A stretch of 42,821 bases of DNA. Source: an uncultured Christensenellaceae bacterium. GTDB taxonomy: Bacteria; Bacillota; Clostridia; Christensenellales; Borkfalkiaceae. The stretch is taken from the NCBI GenBank assembly GCA_910588685.1, contig CAJUPX010000019.1, positions 3,055 to 45,875 of the forward strand, given 5' to 3'. The notes beneath the pieces were generated by a model, which did no database searches, was not told the origin of the DNA, and saw only the letters and a list, made by a program, of their open reading frames with translations. A program made the translations under genes and the position numbers. Shown here piece by piece: positions 1-7,228 of the stretch. Numbering within the stretch: position 1 is the first letter of the stretch; every line of letters begins with the position of its first letter.

Positions 1-162
1 CCGTCGTGGTCGTGGTGATGACAGCAGCCGTGCTTATGCTCGTGCTCCTCTTCTCCGTCGTGGTCGTGGTGATGACAGCAGCCGTGCTTATGCTCGTGCT
101 CCTCTTCTCCGCCGTGGTCGTGGTGGTGGCAGCAGCCGTGTCCGTGACGATGTTCTTCTTCA
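1..162 (-). repeat. 54-bp tandem repeat coding a His/Cys metal-binding tail
   Basis: Units 1-54 and 55-108 are identical, and 109-162 is a diverged third unit. Each codes 18 residues, EEEHEHKHGCCHHHDHDG in the identical units. The array continues off the left edge, so the copy number is unknown. It lies in frame in the CobW gene, and the perfect identity of two units suggests recent expansion. Confidence 0.95.
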
Positions 163-782
163 AGCTCCTCAAGCTCGTGTTCAAGCGTATGCGAATGCTC
201 CATAGCGCTTAAAATCTCGCTGCCGTCAAGCCAGTCCCAGGCGGTGGTAACAACCGTTGCCGCGCCGTTGTGACCGCGTACGAGCTCCACTGCGTTTTTG
301 AGCTTGTCCTCGCCGCATTTATCGGTATGGCTGAAAATAATACAGCGCGCCGTTTCAATCTGATTATTGAAAAATTCGCCGAAATTTTTCATATACATCT
401 TGCACTTAGCGGCGTCCACAACTGTATTCAAAGTATTGATAACGCAGTTTTCAAGCCCCGCGCTCTCTACCGCGCGCACAACGTCGGACAGCTTGCCCAC
501 GCCCGACGGCTCAATAAGTATACGGTCGGGCTTATACTCCGCATAAACCTTTTGCAGAGCTTTTGCAAAATCGCCCACAAGCGAGCAGCATATACAGCCA
601 GAATTAAGTTCGTTAATCTGTATACCCGCCTCGGCTAAAAATCCGCCGTCAACGCCTATATCGCCGAATTCGTTTTCAATTAATACAAGCTTTTCGCCGG
701 TATACGCCTCTTTAATAAGTTTTTTAATGAGCGTAGTCTTTCCCGCGCCTAAAAATCCCGAAAAAATGTCTATCTTAGTCAT
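1..782 (-). CDS. CobW/COG0523 GTPase metallochaperone, 3' end cut by window
   Basis: G3E-family P-loop GTPase of the kind that delivers or stores zinc or a related metal in the cytoplasm. The start at 782 follows a GGGAGG site. Walker A is GFLGAGKTT near residue 9; the family metal motif GCICC is near residue 64 (sequence NSGCICCSL); ENEFG and an SHTDK guanine-specificity-like motif follow at the expected spacing. After about residue 205 the CobW C-terminal domain is replaced, or preceded, by an 18-residue His/Cys/Glu unit repeated to the window edge, which should bind several metal ions. The stop lies outside the window. The substrate metal cannot be told from sequence; zinc is the usual guess for His-rich members. 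I saw no clear Zur box upstream. Confidence 0.9.
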   Translation of the reverse strand, partial: MTKIDIFSGFLGAGKTTLIKKLIKEAYTGEKLVLIENEFGDIGVDGGFLAEAGIQINELNSGCICCSLVGDFAKALQKVYAEYKPDRILIEPSGVGKLSDVVRAVESAGLENCVINTLNTVVDAAKCKMYMKNFGEFFNNQIETARCIIFSHTDKCGEDKLKNAVELVRGHNGAATVVTTAWDWLDGSEILSAMEHSHTLEHELEELEEEHRHGHGCCHHHDHGGEEEHEHKHGCCHHHDHDGEEEHEHKHGCCHHHDHD

Positions 783-873
783 AAAAAACCTCCCTTAATT
801 TAATTAATATATAACCTTTTTTTAATGAAACTAAACGGCGAAAACGTTTCCGCCTTTCGCCGCTTTTCCGCAA

Positions 874-1500
874 TTATATCTTTCTGAAACCGCCGTCAAC
901 CCTGTGCAGCTTTATGCTTGCGTCCGGGTTGTTGCCCACGAGCGTTTTAGCATAGTCGATAGCTTCCTGCTGAGTATCGAATAGCTTTAACGCCTTTGCG
1001 CCGCCCTCAAACTTAACCTGCCATTTTCCGTCTTCCTTGCGCTTTGAAATATGGTAAATTCTCTTGCCGTCGTCCGCGGCTGTCTGTGCCGCAGTCTTGG
1101 GCTGCGCCGGCGCAGCGGGCTTAGAGGCTGCGGGTTTTGCCGTAACCGTAACCTTTTTAACGGGCTTTTCTTCTTTTGCAACCGCTTTGATAGTAACTTT
1201 TTTAACGGGCTTTTCCGCGACGGGTTCGGGCTCGGCAACAGGAGCAGGTTCAGCCGGCTTTTCCTCTGTTACAGGCGCGGGTTCAGGCTCTTTCTGCGTT
1301 TCCTGCGCGTTTACGGGCTCCGTTTTAGCTTTTGCAGCGGAGGCTTTTTCGGCAGATTTCTTAGCTTTGGATTTTTTGCGCCCGGAAACGATAAGCGTAA
1401 TAACAACCAGAACAAGCAAAATTGCAACAAGCGCCGCCGCCGCAATTACAATATACTCTAAAGTTCCCATATTAGAAAAATCTAACGCAAGTAAATTCAT
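874..1500 (-). CDS. Membrane-anchored DUF2188 protein
   Basis: A 208-residue protein with one N-terminal membrane segment (about residues 12-38, rich in Ile, Val, Leu and Ala), then a Lys stop-transfer stretch. A long low-complexity Ala/Pro/Lys/Glu linker (about 40-140) contains two KPVKKVT-type repeats. The compact C-terminal domain (about 145-208; YHISKRKEDGKWQVKFEGG, then DTQQEAIDYAKTL) matches the DUF2188 pattern of a beta-hairpin with a conserved Trp followed by a helix. No enzymatic function is known for this domain. The layout suggests a domain held away from the membrane on a flexible spacer; topology is not certain. It appears to be a single-gene unit with its own promoter. Confidence 0.8.
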   Translation of the reverse strand: MNLLALDFSNMGTLEYIVIAAAALVAILLVLVVITLIVSGRKKSKAKKSAEKASAAKAKTEPVNAQETQKEPEPAPVTEEKPAEPAPVAEPEPVAEKPVKKVTIKAVAKEEKPVKKVTVTAKPAASKPAAPAQPKTAAQTAADDGKRIYHISKRKEDGKWQVKFEGGAKALKLFDTQQEAIDYAKTLVGNNPDASIKLHRVDGGFRKI

Positions 1501-1523
1501 TTCGCACCTCTTTCTTTTAATAT

Positions 1524-1552
1524 ATTTTATAACATTTTATTAGTAAATGCAA
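1524..1552 (-). promoter_or_regulatory. Sigma-A-type promoter of the DUF2188 gene
   Basis: On the minus strand, TTGCAT (1547-1552), a 17-bp spacer and TAAAAT (1524-1529), about 25 bp from the start codon. Confidence 0.6.
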
Positions 1553-1569
1553 GCAAATATACAAATGTT

Positions 1570-1602
1570 TAAAATGAAAACCGACGGAAATTTCCGCCGG
1601 TT
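1570..1602 (-). terminator. Terminator of the cyclophilin-like gene
   Basis: A near-perfect hairpin (AACCGNCGGAAA / TTTCCGNCGGTT, 1579-1602), followed on the minus strand by a T-rich run. Confidence 0.7.
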
Positions 1603-1653
1603 CCGATAATTTTTAATAAATTCAAAAACCGCTATACAGTCTGAGCCGAATAA

Positions 1654-2583
1654 TTAATATTTTGTGATTTTAACGCTTTTTACAACCAGGGGCAGCGCAG
1701 GCACGGTAAAGCTCGTTTCTATATTTCTGTCTGCCTCTTCCTTGGAAAAAGCTTCAAGGTTGTCAACGTTTACGGTAACGTCGGCATTTTCAAGCCCGTC
1801 GAGCAATTCGTCCACGTCGTCAAGGAAATTAGTTAAATCGTCCGCATTTTCCAAAAGCGCGAAAACGCTGTAATTATTCGCCTTGAAAGCCGAGGTGTTG
1901 GAAACCTGCAGCATAAACAGCGAAGTAGCGCAATTGCTCGTATAATCAGCCTGAATAATCTGTTTGTCCGTGGGCGTAACATATACCTTGCCGGTCGTCT
2001 TTTTTCCGTAATAATACATTTTAAGGCAACCGAAACTGTCTACGCAGACGTCGTTTTTGATTTCCTGGTTAATATTGTTTACAAACTCGCCCATAAGATA
2101 AGGCAGTGCGTCGTCTGCGCTTACCGTTTCTTTGCCGTCTTTGTAGATATGGTTTTTGTAAACCGAGGGGGTAAGCTGTTTGGATAACTCGTAATATGCG
2201 CTCTCCTTGCTGTTATCGTCGAGATAGTTGCGCAGAGTATCGTTTTCGTAAGCGCTTTCGTAAGCGCCGTCGGTTTCGTCGTAAGCGTATCCGCCGGTAT
2301 ACCAGTCGCTGGTGGTATAGTTGTGGATTATGGTGTTATCGTAAAAACCGTTGTCGGCAAGCTCTATAAAGTGCCTTACGGTTACGGGGTGAATATTTCT
2401 GTAAAGGGTATATCTGAGCTTAACAGACTTTACTTCTTCTCCCGCACGGATTTCCAAAACTATTTCAGCCTTGGGGTGGTTTGTTTCAATTTTGCACGCC
2501 GAAGCAAACGCGGCAAATACCGCTACGCCTGCAAGCGCAACACTGATTATTACTTTTTTTGCTGTTTTTATAAAATTAGACAT
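1654..2583 (-). CDS. Lipoprotein with divergent cyclophilin-type (PPIase-like) domain
   Basis: A 309-residue protein with a signal peptide and lipobox FASAC (Cys about residue 30), so predicted to be a surface lipoprotein. Residues about 38-95 follow the cyclophilin pattern (IVLEI, then NIHPVTVRHFIELADNGFYD, TIIHNY). Where active cyclophilins carry FHR, this protein has IHN, so the catalytic Arg is missing. A long insertion follows (about 95-190), then a later cyclophilin-like segment and a C-terminal stretch ending VKSVKITKY. Isomerase activity is therefore doubtful; a binding or extracytoplasmic chaperone role is possible. An extended -10 (TGGTATAAT, 2604-2612) lies upstream. It is a single-gene unit with a terminator on each side. 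Confidence 0.75.
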   Translation of the reverse strand: MSNFIKTAKKVIISVALAGVAVFAAFASACKIETNHPKAEIVLEIRAGEEVKSVKLRYTLYRNIHPVTVRHFIELADNGFYDNTIIHNYTTSDWYTGGYAYDETDGAYESAYENDTLRNYLDDNSKESAYYELSKQLTPSVYKNHIYKDGKETVSADDALPYLMGEFVNNINQEIKNDVCVDSFGCLKMYYYGKKTTGKVYVTPTDKQIIQADYTSNCATSLFMLQVSNTSAFKANNYSVFALLENADDLTNFLDDVDELLDGLENADVTVNVDNLEAFSKEEADRNIETSFTVPALPLVVKSVKITKY

Positions 2584-2603
2584 AATTTAATCGTTCCGTG
2601 ATA

Positions 2604-2612
2604 ATTATACCA
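2604..2612 (-). promoter_or_regulatory. Extended -10 promoter of the cyclophilin-like lipoprotein
   Basis: TGGTATAAT on the minus strand about 20 bp before the start codon. There is no good -35 at 17 bp, which fits an extended -10 promoter. Confidence 0.5.
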
Positions 2613-2687
2613 CTTTATTTTACTTTGAAATGTCCGCTTCGTCAAGCGTTTTAGTTTAGCGGTGACAAAATCTTTTACGATTTTTAT

Positions 2688-2720
2688 AAAAAAAGCTCCG
2701 AAGCGGTCAGCTCCGGAGCC
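2688..2720 (-). terminator. rplJL operon terminator
   Basis: Hairpin GCTCCGGAGC / GCTTCGGAGC with a 5-nt loop (2695-2719), followed on the minus strand by seven T residues, directly after rplL. Confidence 0.9.
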
Positions 2721-2733
2721 TTAATTTTTAAAA

Positions 2734-3111
2734 TTACTCTAAAACAGCGGTTGCGCCTGCAGCCTTGAGGTCTGCAACGATTTTGTCTGCATCTGCTTTT
2801 GCAACGTTCTCTTTAAGCACGCCGCCCTTTTCAACAGCCTGCTTAGCCTCTACAAGTCCAAGACCGGTGAATGCACGTACAACTTTGATAACGTCGATTT
2901 TCTTAGCGCCTGCGTCTTTAAGAACTACGTTAAACTCGGTCTTCTCTTCTGCGGGAGCTGCTGCCGCTGCGCCTGCTGCGGGAGCTGCCGCTACTGCTAC
3001 GGGAGCCGCTGCGCTTACGCCGAACTCCTCTTCAAGTGCTTTTACGAGCTCGTTGAGCTCAAGGACGGTCATATTTTTGATTTCGTCGATATATTTCTTT
3101 ACGTCTGCCAT
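2734..3111 (-). CDS. rplL: 50S ribosomal protein L7/L12
   Basis: A 125-residue acidic stalk protein that recruits translation GTPases to the ribosome. It has the N-terminal dimerisation helices (about 1-30), an Ala-rich hinge (about 33-54) and the conserved C-terminal domain (FNVVLKDAGAKKIDVIKVVR, then GLGLVEAKQAVE and VLKENVAKADADKI). Usual family length. It follows rplJ with a gap of about 100 bp that includes a small hairpin (CGGCT / AGCCG) and a GGAGAT binding site, as is common where L12 must be made in excess of L10. Confidence 0.99.
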   Translation of the reverse strand: MADVKKYIDEIKNMTVLELNELVKALEEEFGVSAAAPVAVAAAPAAGAAAAAPAEEKTEFNVVLKDAGAKKIDVIKVVRAFTGLGLVEAKQAVEKGGVLKENVAKADADKIVADLKAAGATAVLE

Positions 3112-3214
3112 TTTATTTAAATCTCCTAATTATTTTCAAATTTATATTTTTGCGTATTTTAAGGGTGCGCCCGCCCGAAAATCTCCGGCTCTTTCAGCCG
3201 TTCCGTAAATACAA

Positions 3215-3754
3215 TTACGCCTGTTTCTGGTCTGCGATTGCGCCGAGCACGCGAACGATACCTGCAACGAGATTGTTGAGCACGCCTGCAAAATTTGACA
3301 GGGGAGCCTGCATAGAACCGAGCATTTTTGCAACGAGTTCCTCTCTCGAAGGCATAGAAGCGAGCGCCTTAACGCCGTTTTTGTCCACATACGCGTTGTC
3401 AACAAACGCGCTCTTGATTACGATTTTTTTATCGTATTCCTTAGCCGCTGCGGAAATAACCTTAGCCGCTTTTGTTTCGTCAGCGCCGAACGTTACCGCG
3501 GTAGGTCCGTTCAAATCGTTGTCGAAGTCTTTAAATCCGAGGTCGTTCAACGCTTTTCTTACGAGCGTGTTTTTATAAACCTTGTATTCGCAGTTTGCTT
3601 CGCGGCATTTGTTACGGATATCCGAAACTTCTTTTACGGTAAGCGCGTTGTAATCAACGAAAATAACCGATTTGGAAGCCTTGATTTTTTCCGTAATTTC
3701 CTGAACGACTAACTTTTTAGCTTCAAAATTAGCCGACTTTCTTTCTTCCGACAT
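3215..3754 (-). CDS. rplJ: 50S ribosomal protein L10
   Basis: A 179-residue stalk-base protein that holds L7/L12 dimers on the 23S rRNA. I chose the start at 3754 because GGGAGGT lies just upstream and the L10 family begins near MSEERKSANFEAKKLVV. The frame stays open to 3850, but that part is the RNA leader. Family segments are SVIFVDYNALTVKEVSDIR and NTLVRKAL near the N-terminus, GPTAVTF in the middle, and a C-terminal helix ending ADQKQA that binds L12. L10 (with L12) is known in this phylum to repress its own operon by binding the leader upstream. Confidence 0.98.
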   Translation of the reverse strand: MSEERKSANFEAKKLVVQEITEKIKASKSVIFVDYNALTVKEVSDIRNKCREANCEYKVYKNTLVRKALNDLGFKDFDNDLNGPTAVTFGADETKAAKVISAAAKEYDKKIVIKSAFVDNAYVDKNGVKALASMPSREELVAKMLGSMQAPLSNFAGVLNNLVAGIVRVLGAIADQKQA

Positions 3755-3759
3755 TATTA

Positions 3760-3908
3760 CCTCCCATAATATTTTTAGGTAAATAAAATCCCTGCTACCG
3801 TTAAGGCGCAGGGAAAAACAGCGTGTAGCTTTAAATTCTTGTCCTGTCACCTCGGCGGGGTATTAAGCGCAAAGCACCCGCTTTCTTCGGCAGATAATTT
3901 CTATTACC
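3760..3908 (-). promoter_or_regulatory. L10 leader (autoregulatory ribosomal protein leader RNA)
   Basis: The transcribed region between the rplJ promoter and its ribosome binding site carries the conserved L10-leader core on the minus strand: AGCGGGTGCTT, then GCTTAATACCCCGCCGAGGT. This is followed by a hairpin, CCCTGC / GCAGGG (about 3790-3813). The class binds L10 or the L10-L12 complex to lower expression of the operon. The core motif is clear; the exact ends are estimates. Confidence 0.88.
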
Positions 3909-3914
3909 TTTTGA

Positions 3915-3943
3915 ATTATATTATTCCCCAAAAAAAATGTCAA
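3915..3943 (-). promoter_or_regulatory. Strong rplJL promoter
   Basis: On the minus strand, TTGACA (3938-3943), a 17-bp spacer and TATAAT (3915-3920). Transcription should start near 3908, so rplJL is driven independently of rplKA. Confidence 0.85.
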
Positions 3944-3973
3944 CCGATTTTCAGGGTTTTTTGAATTTTATTT

Positions 3974-4231
3974 TTATAGACCCGCTTCTTTTCTTATATT
4001 TAAAATCATAAACTCAAATTCTTTTTCAGCTCGCTCATTTTCGTGTATTTTAACCAGCTTGGCGCACCGGTCAATCACCTCAAGCATATAATTTTGATAT
4101 ATTTCCCAGTTTTCGGACGACCACAATAATTTAACTATTTTCGCGGTTTCCTCATCCTCCGTTATACCTTTTTCATTCATATCCTGCAAAAGCTTTTCCC
4201 TAAATGTATTCTTTTTGCCATTGTTTGACAT
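3974..4231 (-). CDS. Small charged protein divergent to an XRE regulator, function unknown
   Basis: An 85-residue soluble protein, mostly helical by composition (many Lys, Glu and Ile), with a Trp-containing centre (LLWSSENWEIYQNYMLEVIDRC). An AGGAGAT site precedes the start. I do not recognise the family. It is read divergently from the two XRE genes across a 106-bp gap that holds two copies of one palindromic operator, so it is probably controlled by one of them. A regulator accessory or a toxin-antitoxin-like partner would fit the context, but nothing in the sequence proves it. Its rightful neighbours, rplJ and rplA, are unrelated. Confidence 0.6.
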   Translation of the reverse strand: MSNNGKKNTFREKLLQDMNEKGITEDEETAKIVKLLWSSENWEIYQNYMLEVIDRCAKLVKIHENERAEKEFEFMILNIRKEAGL

Positions 4232-4270
4232 TTTGCTTAATATCTCCTGTACTTAATACATTAAATATAA

Positions 4271-4317
4271 TCACGAATTTTGTGAATGTCAAGCATATTT
4301 CACGAAATTCGTGAAAT
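4271..4317. promoter_or_regulatory. Two palindromic operators of the XRE pair
   Basis: Site 1 is TCACGAATTTTGTGA (4271-4285). Site 2 is a perfect inverted repeat with 10-bp arms ATTTCACGAA / TTCGTGAAAT around a single base (4297-4317). The centres are 29 bp apart, close to three helical turns, which suggests cooperative binding. They sit between the divergent 85-residue gene and the XRE genes. Confidence 0.8.
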
Positions 4318-4337
4318 AATATATTTAATTAAGAATT

Positions 4338-4544
4338 ATGAAAATTTTCGGCGAACGACTTAAATATACAAGATTAGATAAGAATTTGACGCAGAAAGAA
4401 TTAGCTCAAATGCTTAACGTAACAGGTAATACCGTACATTCTTGGGAAACAGATAAACAAGAGCCCTCTATGGCTATGATTTTGAAAATCTGCAAAGTAC
4501 TTGATGTTTCAATTGAATATTTGTTCGGCGAAACTGAATATTAA
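4338..4544 (+). CDS. XRE-family transcription regulator
   Basis: A 68-residue protein that is almost entirely one Cro/CI helix-turn-helix: LDKNLTQKELAQMLNVTGNTVHSWETDKQEPSMAMILKICKVLDVS, ending IEYLFGETEY, the usual short C-terminus of this type. There is no effector domain. No good ribosome binding site is visible upstream, so a short or absent leader is possible. It probably binds the inverted repeats at 4271-4317 and controls itself and the divergent gene. It is followed after 5 bp by a second XRE gene. Confidence 0.9.
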   Translation: MKIFGERLKYTRLDKNLTQKELAQMLNVTGNTVHSWETDKQEPSMAMILKICKVLDVSIEYLFGETEY

Positions 4545-4549
4545 TTTTA

Positions 4550-4774
4550 ATGAACAGGCAAGTAGAAAAACGTATAGGACAAAATATTAAATATCTACGC
4601 GGAAAAGCGGGTTTAACCCAAGATGTTTTAGCGGCAAAATTGCAGCTTAGCGATTGCGATATAACGCGAAGCGCAATTGCCAAAATCGAAGTCGGACAAC
4701 GGCATCTTTATCCCGATGAAATTATTTTGATTAAGCAGATTTTAAACGTAAAGTATGAAGATATTTTCAAATAA
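4550..4774 (+). CDS. Second XRE-family regulator
   Basis: A 74-residue single-domain helix-turn-helix protein: RIGQNIKYLRGKAGLTQDVLAAKLQL, then an unusually long turn (SDCDITRSAIAKIEVGQR) and ILNVKYEDIFK at the end. It is only distantly similar to the preceding XRE protein, so this is not a recent duplication. It is translated from the same message, and a strong terminator follows at once. Tandem XRE pairs often work as a switch; that role is inferred. Confidence 0.88.
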   Translation: MNRQVEKRIGQNIKYLRGKAGLTQDVLAAKLQLSDCDITRSAIAKIEVGQRHLYPDEIILIKQILNVKYEDIFK

Positions 4775-4810
4775 AACAAACCCCGCGGAAGTTCCGAGGG
4801 GTTTGTTTTA
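4773..4810 (+). terminator. Terminator of the XRE pair
   Basis: Long stem AAACAAACCCCNCGG / CCGNGGGGTTTGTTT with loop AAGTT. The A-rich and T-rich flanks could make it work on both strands, and it overlaps the stop of the second XRE gene. Confidence 0.85.
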
Positions 4811-4844
4811 TAATTGAATAAATAAACAAGTGACAATTGTTCTG

Positions 4845-4965
4845 AAAACTCAGAGAAGCAAGCAGAACGAGAAGCGCGAGCACCGACCGCAGGGAGCTTA
4901 CACAGAAGTAAGTGACCAAGGCGGCGCGCAGCGCGACATAGTTATGCGTAGCTTATATGAGTTTT
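4845..4965 (-). repeat. Structured intergenic repeat family 1, copy 1 (after rplA)
   Basis: A 121-bp element bounded by AAAACTCA and TGAGTTTT, with AAGC / GCTT inside the outer stem. CCGC / GCGG encloses the conserved AGGGAG and TGACCAAG halves of an internal loop around the hairpin CTTAC-ACAGAA-GTAAG (4897-4912; motifs as read on the plus strand). It lies 41 bp past the rplA stop. Stem bases differ from the other copies in compensating ways. Confidence 0.9.
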
Positions 4966-5006
4966 AGCGGTAGCAAAAAAGGCGGAATAAAAATTCCGCC
5001 TTCAAC

Positions 5007-5696
5007 TTAACCCTTATTATAAGATACGCGAACGCCGGGTCCCATTGTTGAGGAAAGCGTAACGCTCTTTATATACTGACCTTTTGCAGCAGCCGGCTTA
5101 GCCTTTACAATTGCGTCCATAAGCGCGTTGAAATTCTCTTTGAGCTTCTCTTCGCCGAACGACTTTTTGCCGATTGCAACGTGGATAATAGCCGTTTTAT
5201 CAAGACGGTACTCAACTTTACCAGCCTTAACTTCTTTAACAGCCTTAGCTACGTCCATAGTAACCGTACCGCTCTTGGGGTTGGGCATCAAGCCCTTAGG
5301 TCCTAAAATTCTACCTATTCTACCTACAAGACCCATCATATCGGGAGTGGTGATAATTACGTCGTAATCAAACCAGTTTTCTCTCTGGATACGCTGAACG
5401 GTTTCCTCCGCGCCGACAAAATCCGCGCCCGCAGCCGTTGCCGCGTCCGCCTTGTCGCCCTTTGCGATAACGAGCACGCGCTTGGTTTTACCTGTACCGT
5501 TGGGAAGTACGAGCACGCCGCGGACCTGCTGGTCTGCCTGGCGGGGGTCTACGCCCAGACGAACGTGAAGCTCAATTGTTTCGTCGAATTTAGCTTTTGC
5601 AGTATCGATAACTATTTTAGCAGCCTCGCCGAGGTCGTAAGCCTTGGAACGATCGTAGAGCTTAATGCTCTCCGCATATTTTTTAGCAAGTTTCAT
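5007..5696 (-). CDS. rplA: 50S ribosomal protein L1
   Basis: A 229-residue L1-stalk protein that binds 23S rRNA near the E site and in many bacteria represses its own message. Full length, starting MKLAKKYAESIKLYD; domain I carries FDETIELHVRLGVDPRQADQQVRG; domain II has TPDMMGLVGRIGRILGPKGLMPNPKSGTV (the L1 signature); the end is SSTMGPGVRVSYN. It lies 12 bp after rplK in the same operon. A repeat copy and the inserted XRE module separate it from rplJ, its usual next neighbour. Confidence 0.99.
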   Translation of the reverse strand: MKLAKKYAESIKLYDRSKAYDLGEAAKIVIDTAKAKFDETIELHVRLGVDPRQADQQVRGVLVLPNGTGKTKRVLVIAKGDKADAATAAGADFVGAEETVQRIQRENWFDYDVIITTPDMMGLVGRIGRILGPKGLMPNPKSGTVTMDVAKAVKEVKAGKVEYRLDKTAIIHVAIGKKSFGEEKLKENFNALMDAIVKAKPAAAKGQYIKSVTLSSTMGPGVRVSYNKG

Positions 5697-5708
5697 CTTC
5701 CGTCCTCC

Positions 5709-6134
5709 TTACTCCTCAACCGTAACGCCCATAGAGCGCGCCGTACCCTTTACCATACTCTTTGCGGATTCGAGATCCACGCAGTTGAGGTCGGGCATCT
5801 TGGTCTTAGCAATTTCCTCTACCTGGGCTTTGGTAAGCTTGCCCACTTTATCCCTGTTGGGACGTGCGCTTGCCGATTCCAAGCCGAGCGCTTTTTTAAT
5901 AAGCACGGGCGTAGGGGGCGTTTTTAAGACGAACGTAAAGCTTCTGTCCTGATAAATGGTGACTACGCAGGGGATAATAAGCCCAGCCTGAGCCGCCGTT
6001 TTTGCGTTGAATTCCTTAGTAAAGCCGGGTATATTGATACCGTGGGGACCGAGCGTTGAGCCTACGGGAGGCGCAGGGGTCGCTTTACCGGCAGGAAGCT
6101 GCAATTTAACTACCGCAGTAATTTTCTTTGCCAT
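5709..6134 (-). CDS. rplK: 50S ribosomal protein L11
   Basis: A 141-residue protein of the GTPase-associated centre. The start at 6134 (MAKKITAVVKLQLPAGKA) follows TTGGAGGAAA at good spacing; a start six codons upstream (6152) would overlap this site. Family segments are PPVGSTLGPHGINIPGFTKEFN in the N-terminal domain and KVGKLTKAQVEEIAKTKMPDLN with AKSMVKGTARSMG in the rRNA-binding C-terminal domain. It is second to last in rpmG-secE-nusG-rplK-rplA; a structured repeat separates it from nusG. Confidence 0.98.
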   Translation of the reverse strand: MAKKITAVVKLQLPAGKATPAPPVGSTLGPHGINIPGFTKEFNAKTAAQAGLIIPCVVTIYQDRSFTFVLKTPPTPVLIKKALGLESASARPNRDKVGKLTKAQVEEIAKTKMPDLNCVDLESAKSMVKGTARSMGVTVEE

Positions 6135-6235
6135 ATTATATATTTCCTCCAAGTGGTTATAACGAGTGTATCAGTGCAAAAAAATTTAAAACACTCTCCC
6201 ACAAATTTGACTGTTTATTGAAGTCCCGTTTTCAG

Positions 6236-6406
6236 AAAACGCGGTGATACGAGCAGAACGAGGAGCGAAAAACCACGTTGTTGTAAAACTCAGAGAAGCG
6301 AGTATGACAAGGAGCGTGCGGATTTTGCGACAGGAGTTTACTTATGCGTAAATGACTGAGCAAAAACGCAAACGCGACAAAGCCAAACGACGCTTATATG
6401 AGTTTT
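6236..6406 (-). repeat. Structured repeat family 1, copy 2 plus partial copy (after nusG)
   Basis: The full copy is 6285-6406: outer AAAACTCA / TGAGTTTT, middle stem TTTTGC (6323-6328) / GCAAAA (6360-6365), hairpin TTTAC-TTATGC-GTAAA (6337-6352). At 6236-6285 there is half of another copy with the alternative outer arm AAAACGCG. The full copy begins 12 bp past the nusG stop and lies between nusG and rplK. Middle-stem and hairpin bases differ from copy 1 yet still pair. Confidence 0.88.
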
Positions 6407-6418
6407 AAGCGGGAGCAA

Positions 6419-6961
6419 TTACTCTTCGATTTTTTTAATCTGAATATACTCCACTTCCACGTCGGTGTTTCTGCCGAACATCTGGATGTTTACCTTTGCT
6501 TTCTGGGCAGCGTCGTTGAGTTCGGTTATAACGCCCTCAAAACCCTCCAGAGGACCGGAATCCACGCCTACTTTATCGCCTACCGCGAAATCGGCGTTTA
6601 TAACGACGTCCTCAAGGCGCATTTTGCGTATTTCAGCCTCCTGCATAGGAATGGGTCTGCCCTGCGGACCGACGAAACCGGTAACGCCGCGGGTGTTTGT
6701 TACCCAGTACCAGAGCTGGTTGGAATATATCATTTTAATGAAAACATAGCAAGGCAACAGCTTGCGTTCTACAATTTTACGCTTGCCGTTTTTCTCTTCG
6801 ATGGTCTGCTCCATAGGAATTTTGACATCGAAAATCATATTTTGCAGATTATTGTTTTCGATTAATCTCTGCAAACTGTCCTTAACCATCGATTCGTAGC
6901 CCGAATAGGTGTGAAGGATATACCAGCAGGGATTAACGGGATCAGCTACCATTAATGCCAT
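6419..6961 (-). CDS. nusG: Transcription termination/antitermination factor NusG
   Basis: A 180-residue elongation factor that binds RNA polymerase and links it to Rho or the ribosome. The N-terminal NGN domain has CWYILHTYSGYESMVKDSLQ and LLPCYVFIKM (about 12-80), followed by GVTGFVG and a KOW domain (FAVGDKVGVDSGPLEGFEGVI, about 125-178). The start at 6961 follows AGGAGAG. Usual length and usual place between secE and rplK. The stop is 12 bp from repeat copy 2. Confidence 0.99.
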   Translation of the reverse strand: MALMVADPVNPCWYILHTYSGYESMVKDSLQRLIENNNLQNMIFDVKIPMEQTIEEKNGKRKIVERKLLPCYVFIKMIYSNQLWYWVTNTRGVTGFVGPQGRPIPMQEAEIRKMRLEDVVINADFAVGDKVGVDSGPLEGFEGVITELNDAAQKAKVNIQMFGRNTDVEVEYIQIKKIEE

Positions 6962-6972
6962 ATACCGCTCTC

Positions 6973-7203
6973 CTACATCTTGGTTATGAGGTTAAACAGC
7001 GCTAAAAGCCCCTCGTTTATACCTGTGATTACCAATGTAAAAACAAAAACAACCACCAGAACAACGCAGGTACCTCTTACCACCTTGGGGAAAGACGGCC
7101 ACGTTACTCTTTTAAGCTCGGAAAACGTTTCTTTGAGCTTTCTGCCCATTCTTACGAATATGTTCGGTTTTTTAGCCTTTTCAACATTTTTTTGATTTGC
7201 CAT
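6973..7203 (-). CDS. secE: Preprotein translocase subunit SecE
   Basis: A 76-residue single-span protein that clamps SecY in the membrane. The start at 7203 gives MANQKNVEKAKKPNIF. The conserved amphipathic helix is LKETFSELKRVTWPSFPKVV, followed by one membrane segment (about residues 46-70). The frame stays open upstream through repeat copy 3, but that part is not SecE-like. The ribosome binding site is weak (AAGGAA). It is followed after 11 bp by nusG. Confidence 0.97.
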   Translation of the reverse strand: MANQKNVEKAKKPNIFVRMGRKLKETFSELKRVTWPSFPKVVRGTCVVLVVVFVFTLVITGINEGLLALFNLITKM

Positions 7204-7228
7204 ACTATTTTCCTTAACTGGATTTTGA

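Noticed and set aside
1..162. Tandem repeat as a CRISPR array
   Set aside because: Units are contiguous with no spacers and code an in-frame His/Cys tail.
3755..3850. N-terminal extension of L10
   Set aside because: This stretch is the L10 leader RNA; the good ribosome binding site and family start lie at 3754.
6285..6406. Repeat family 1 as an ordinary Rho-independent terminator
   Set aside because: It is about 120 bp long with conserved internal-loop strands, and two copies sit inside an operon whose downstream genes need expression.
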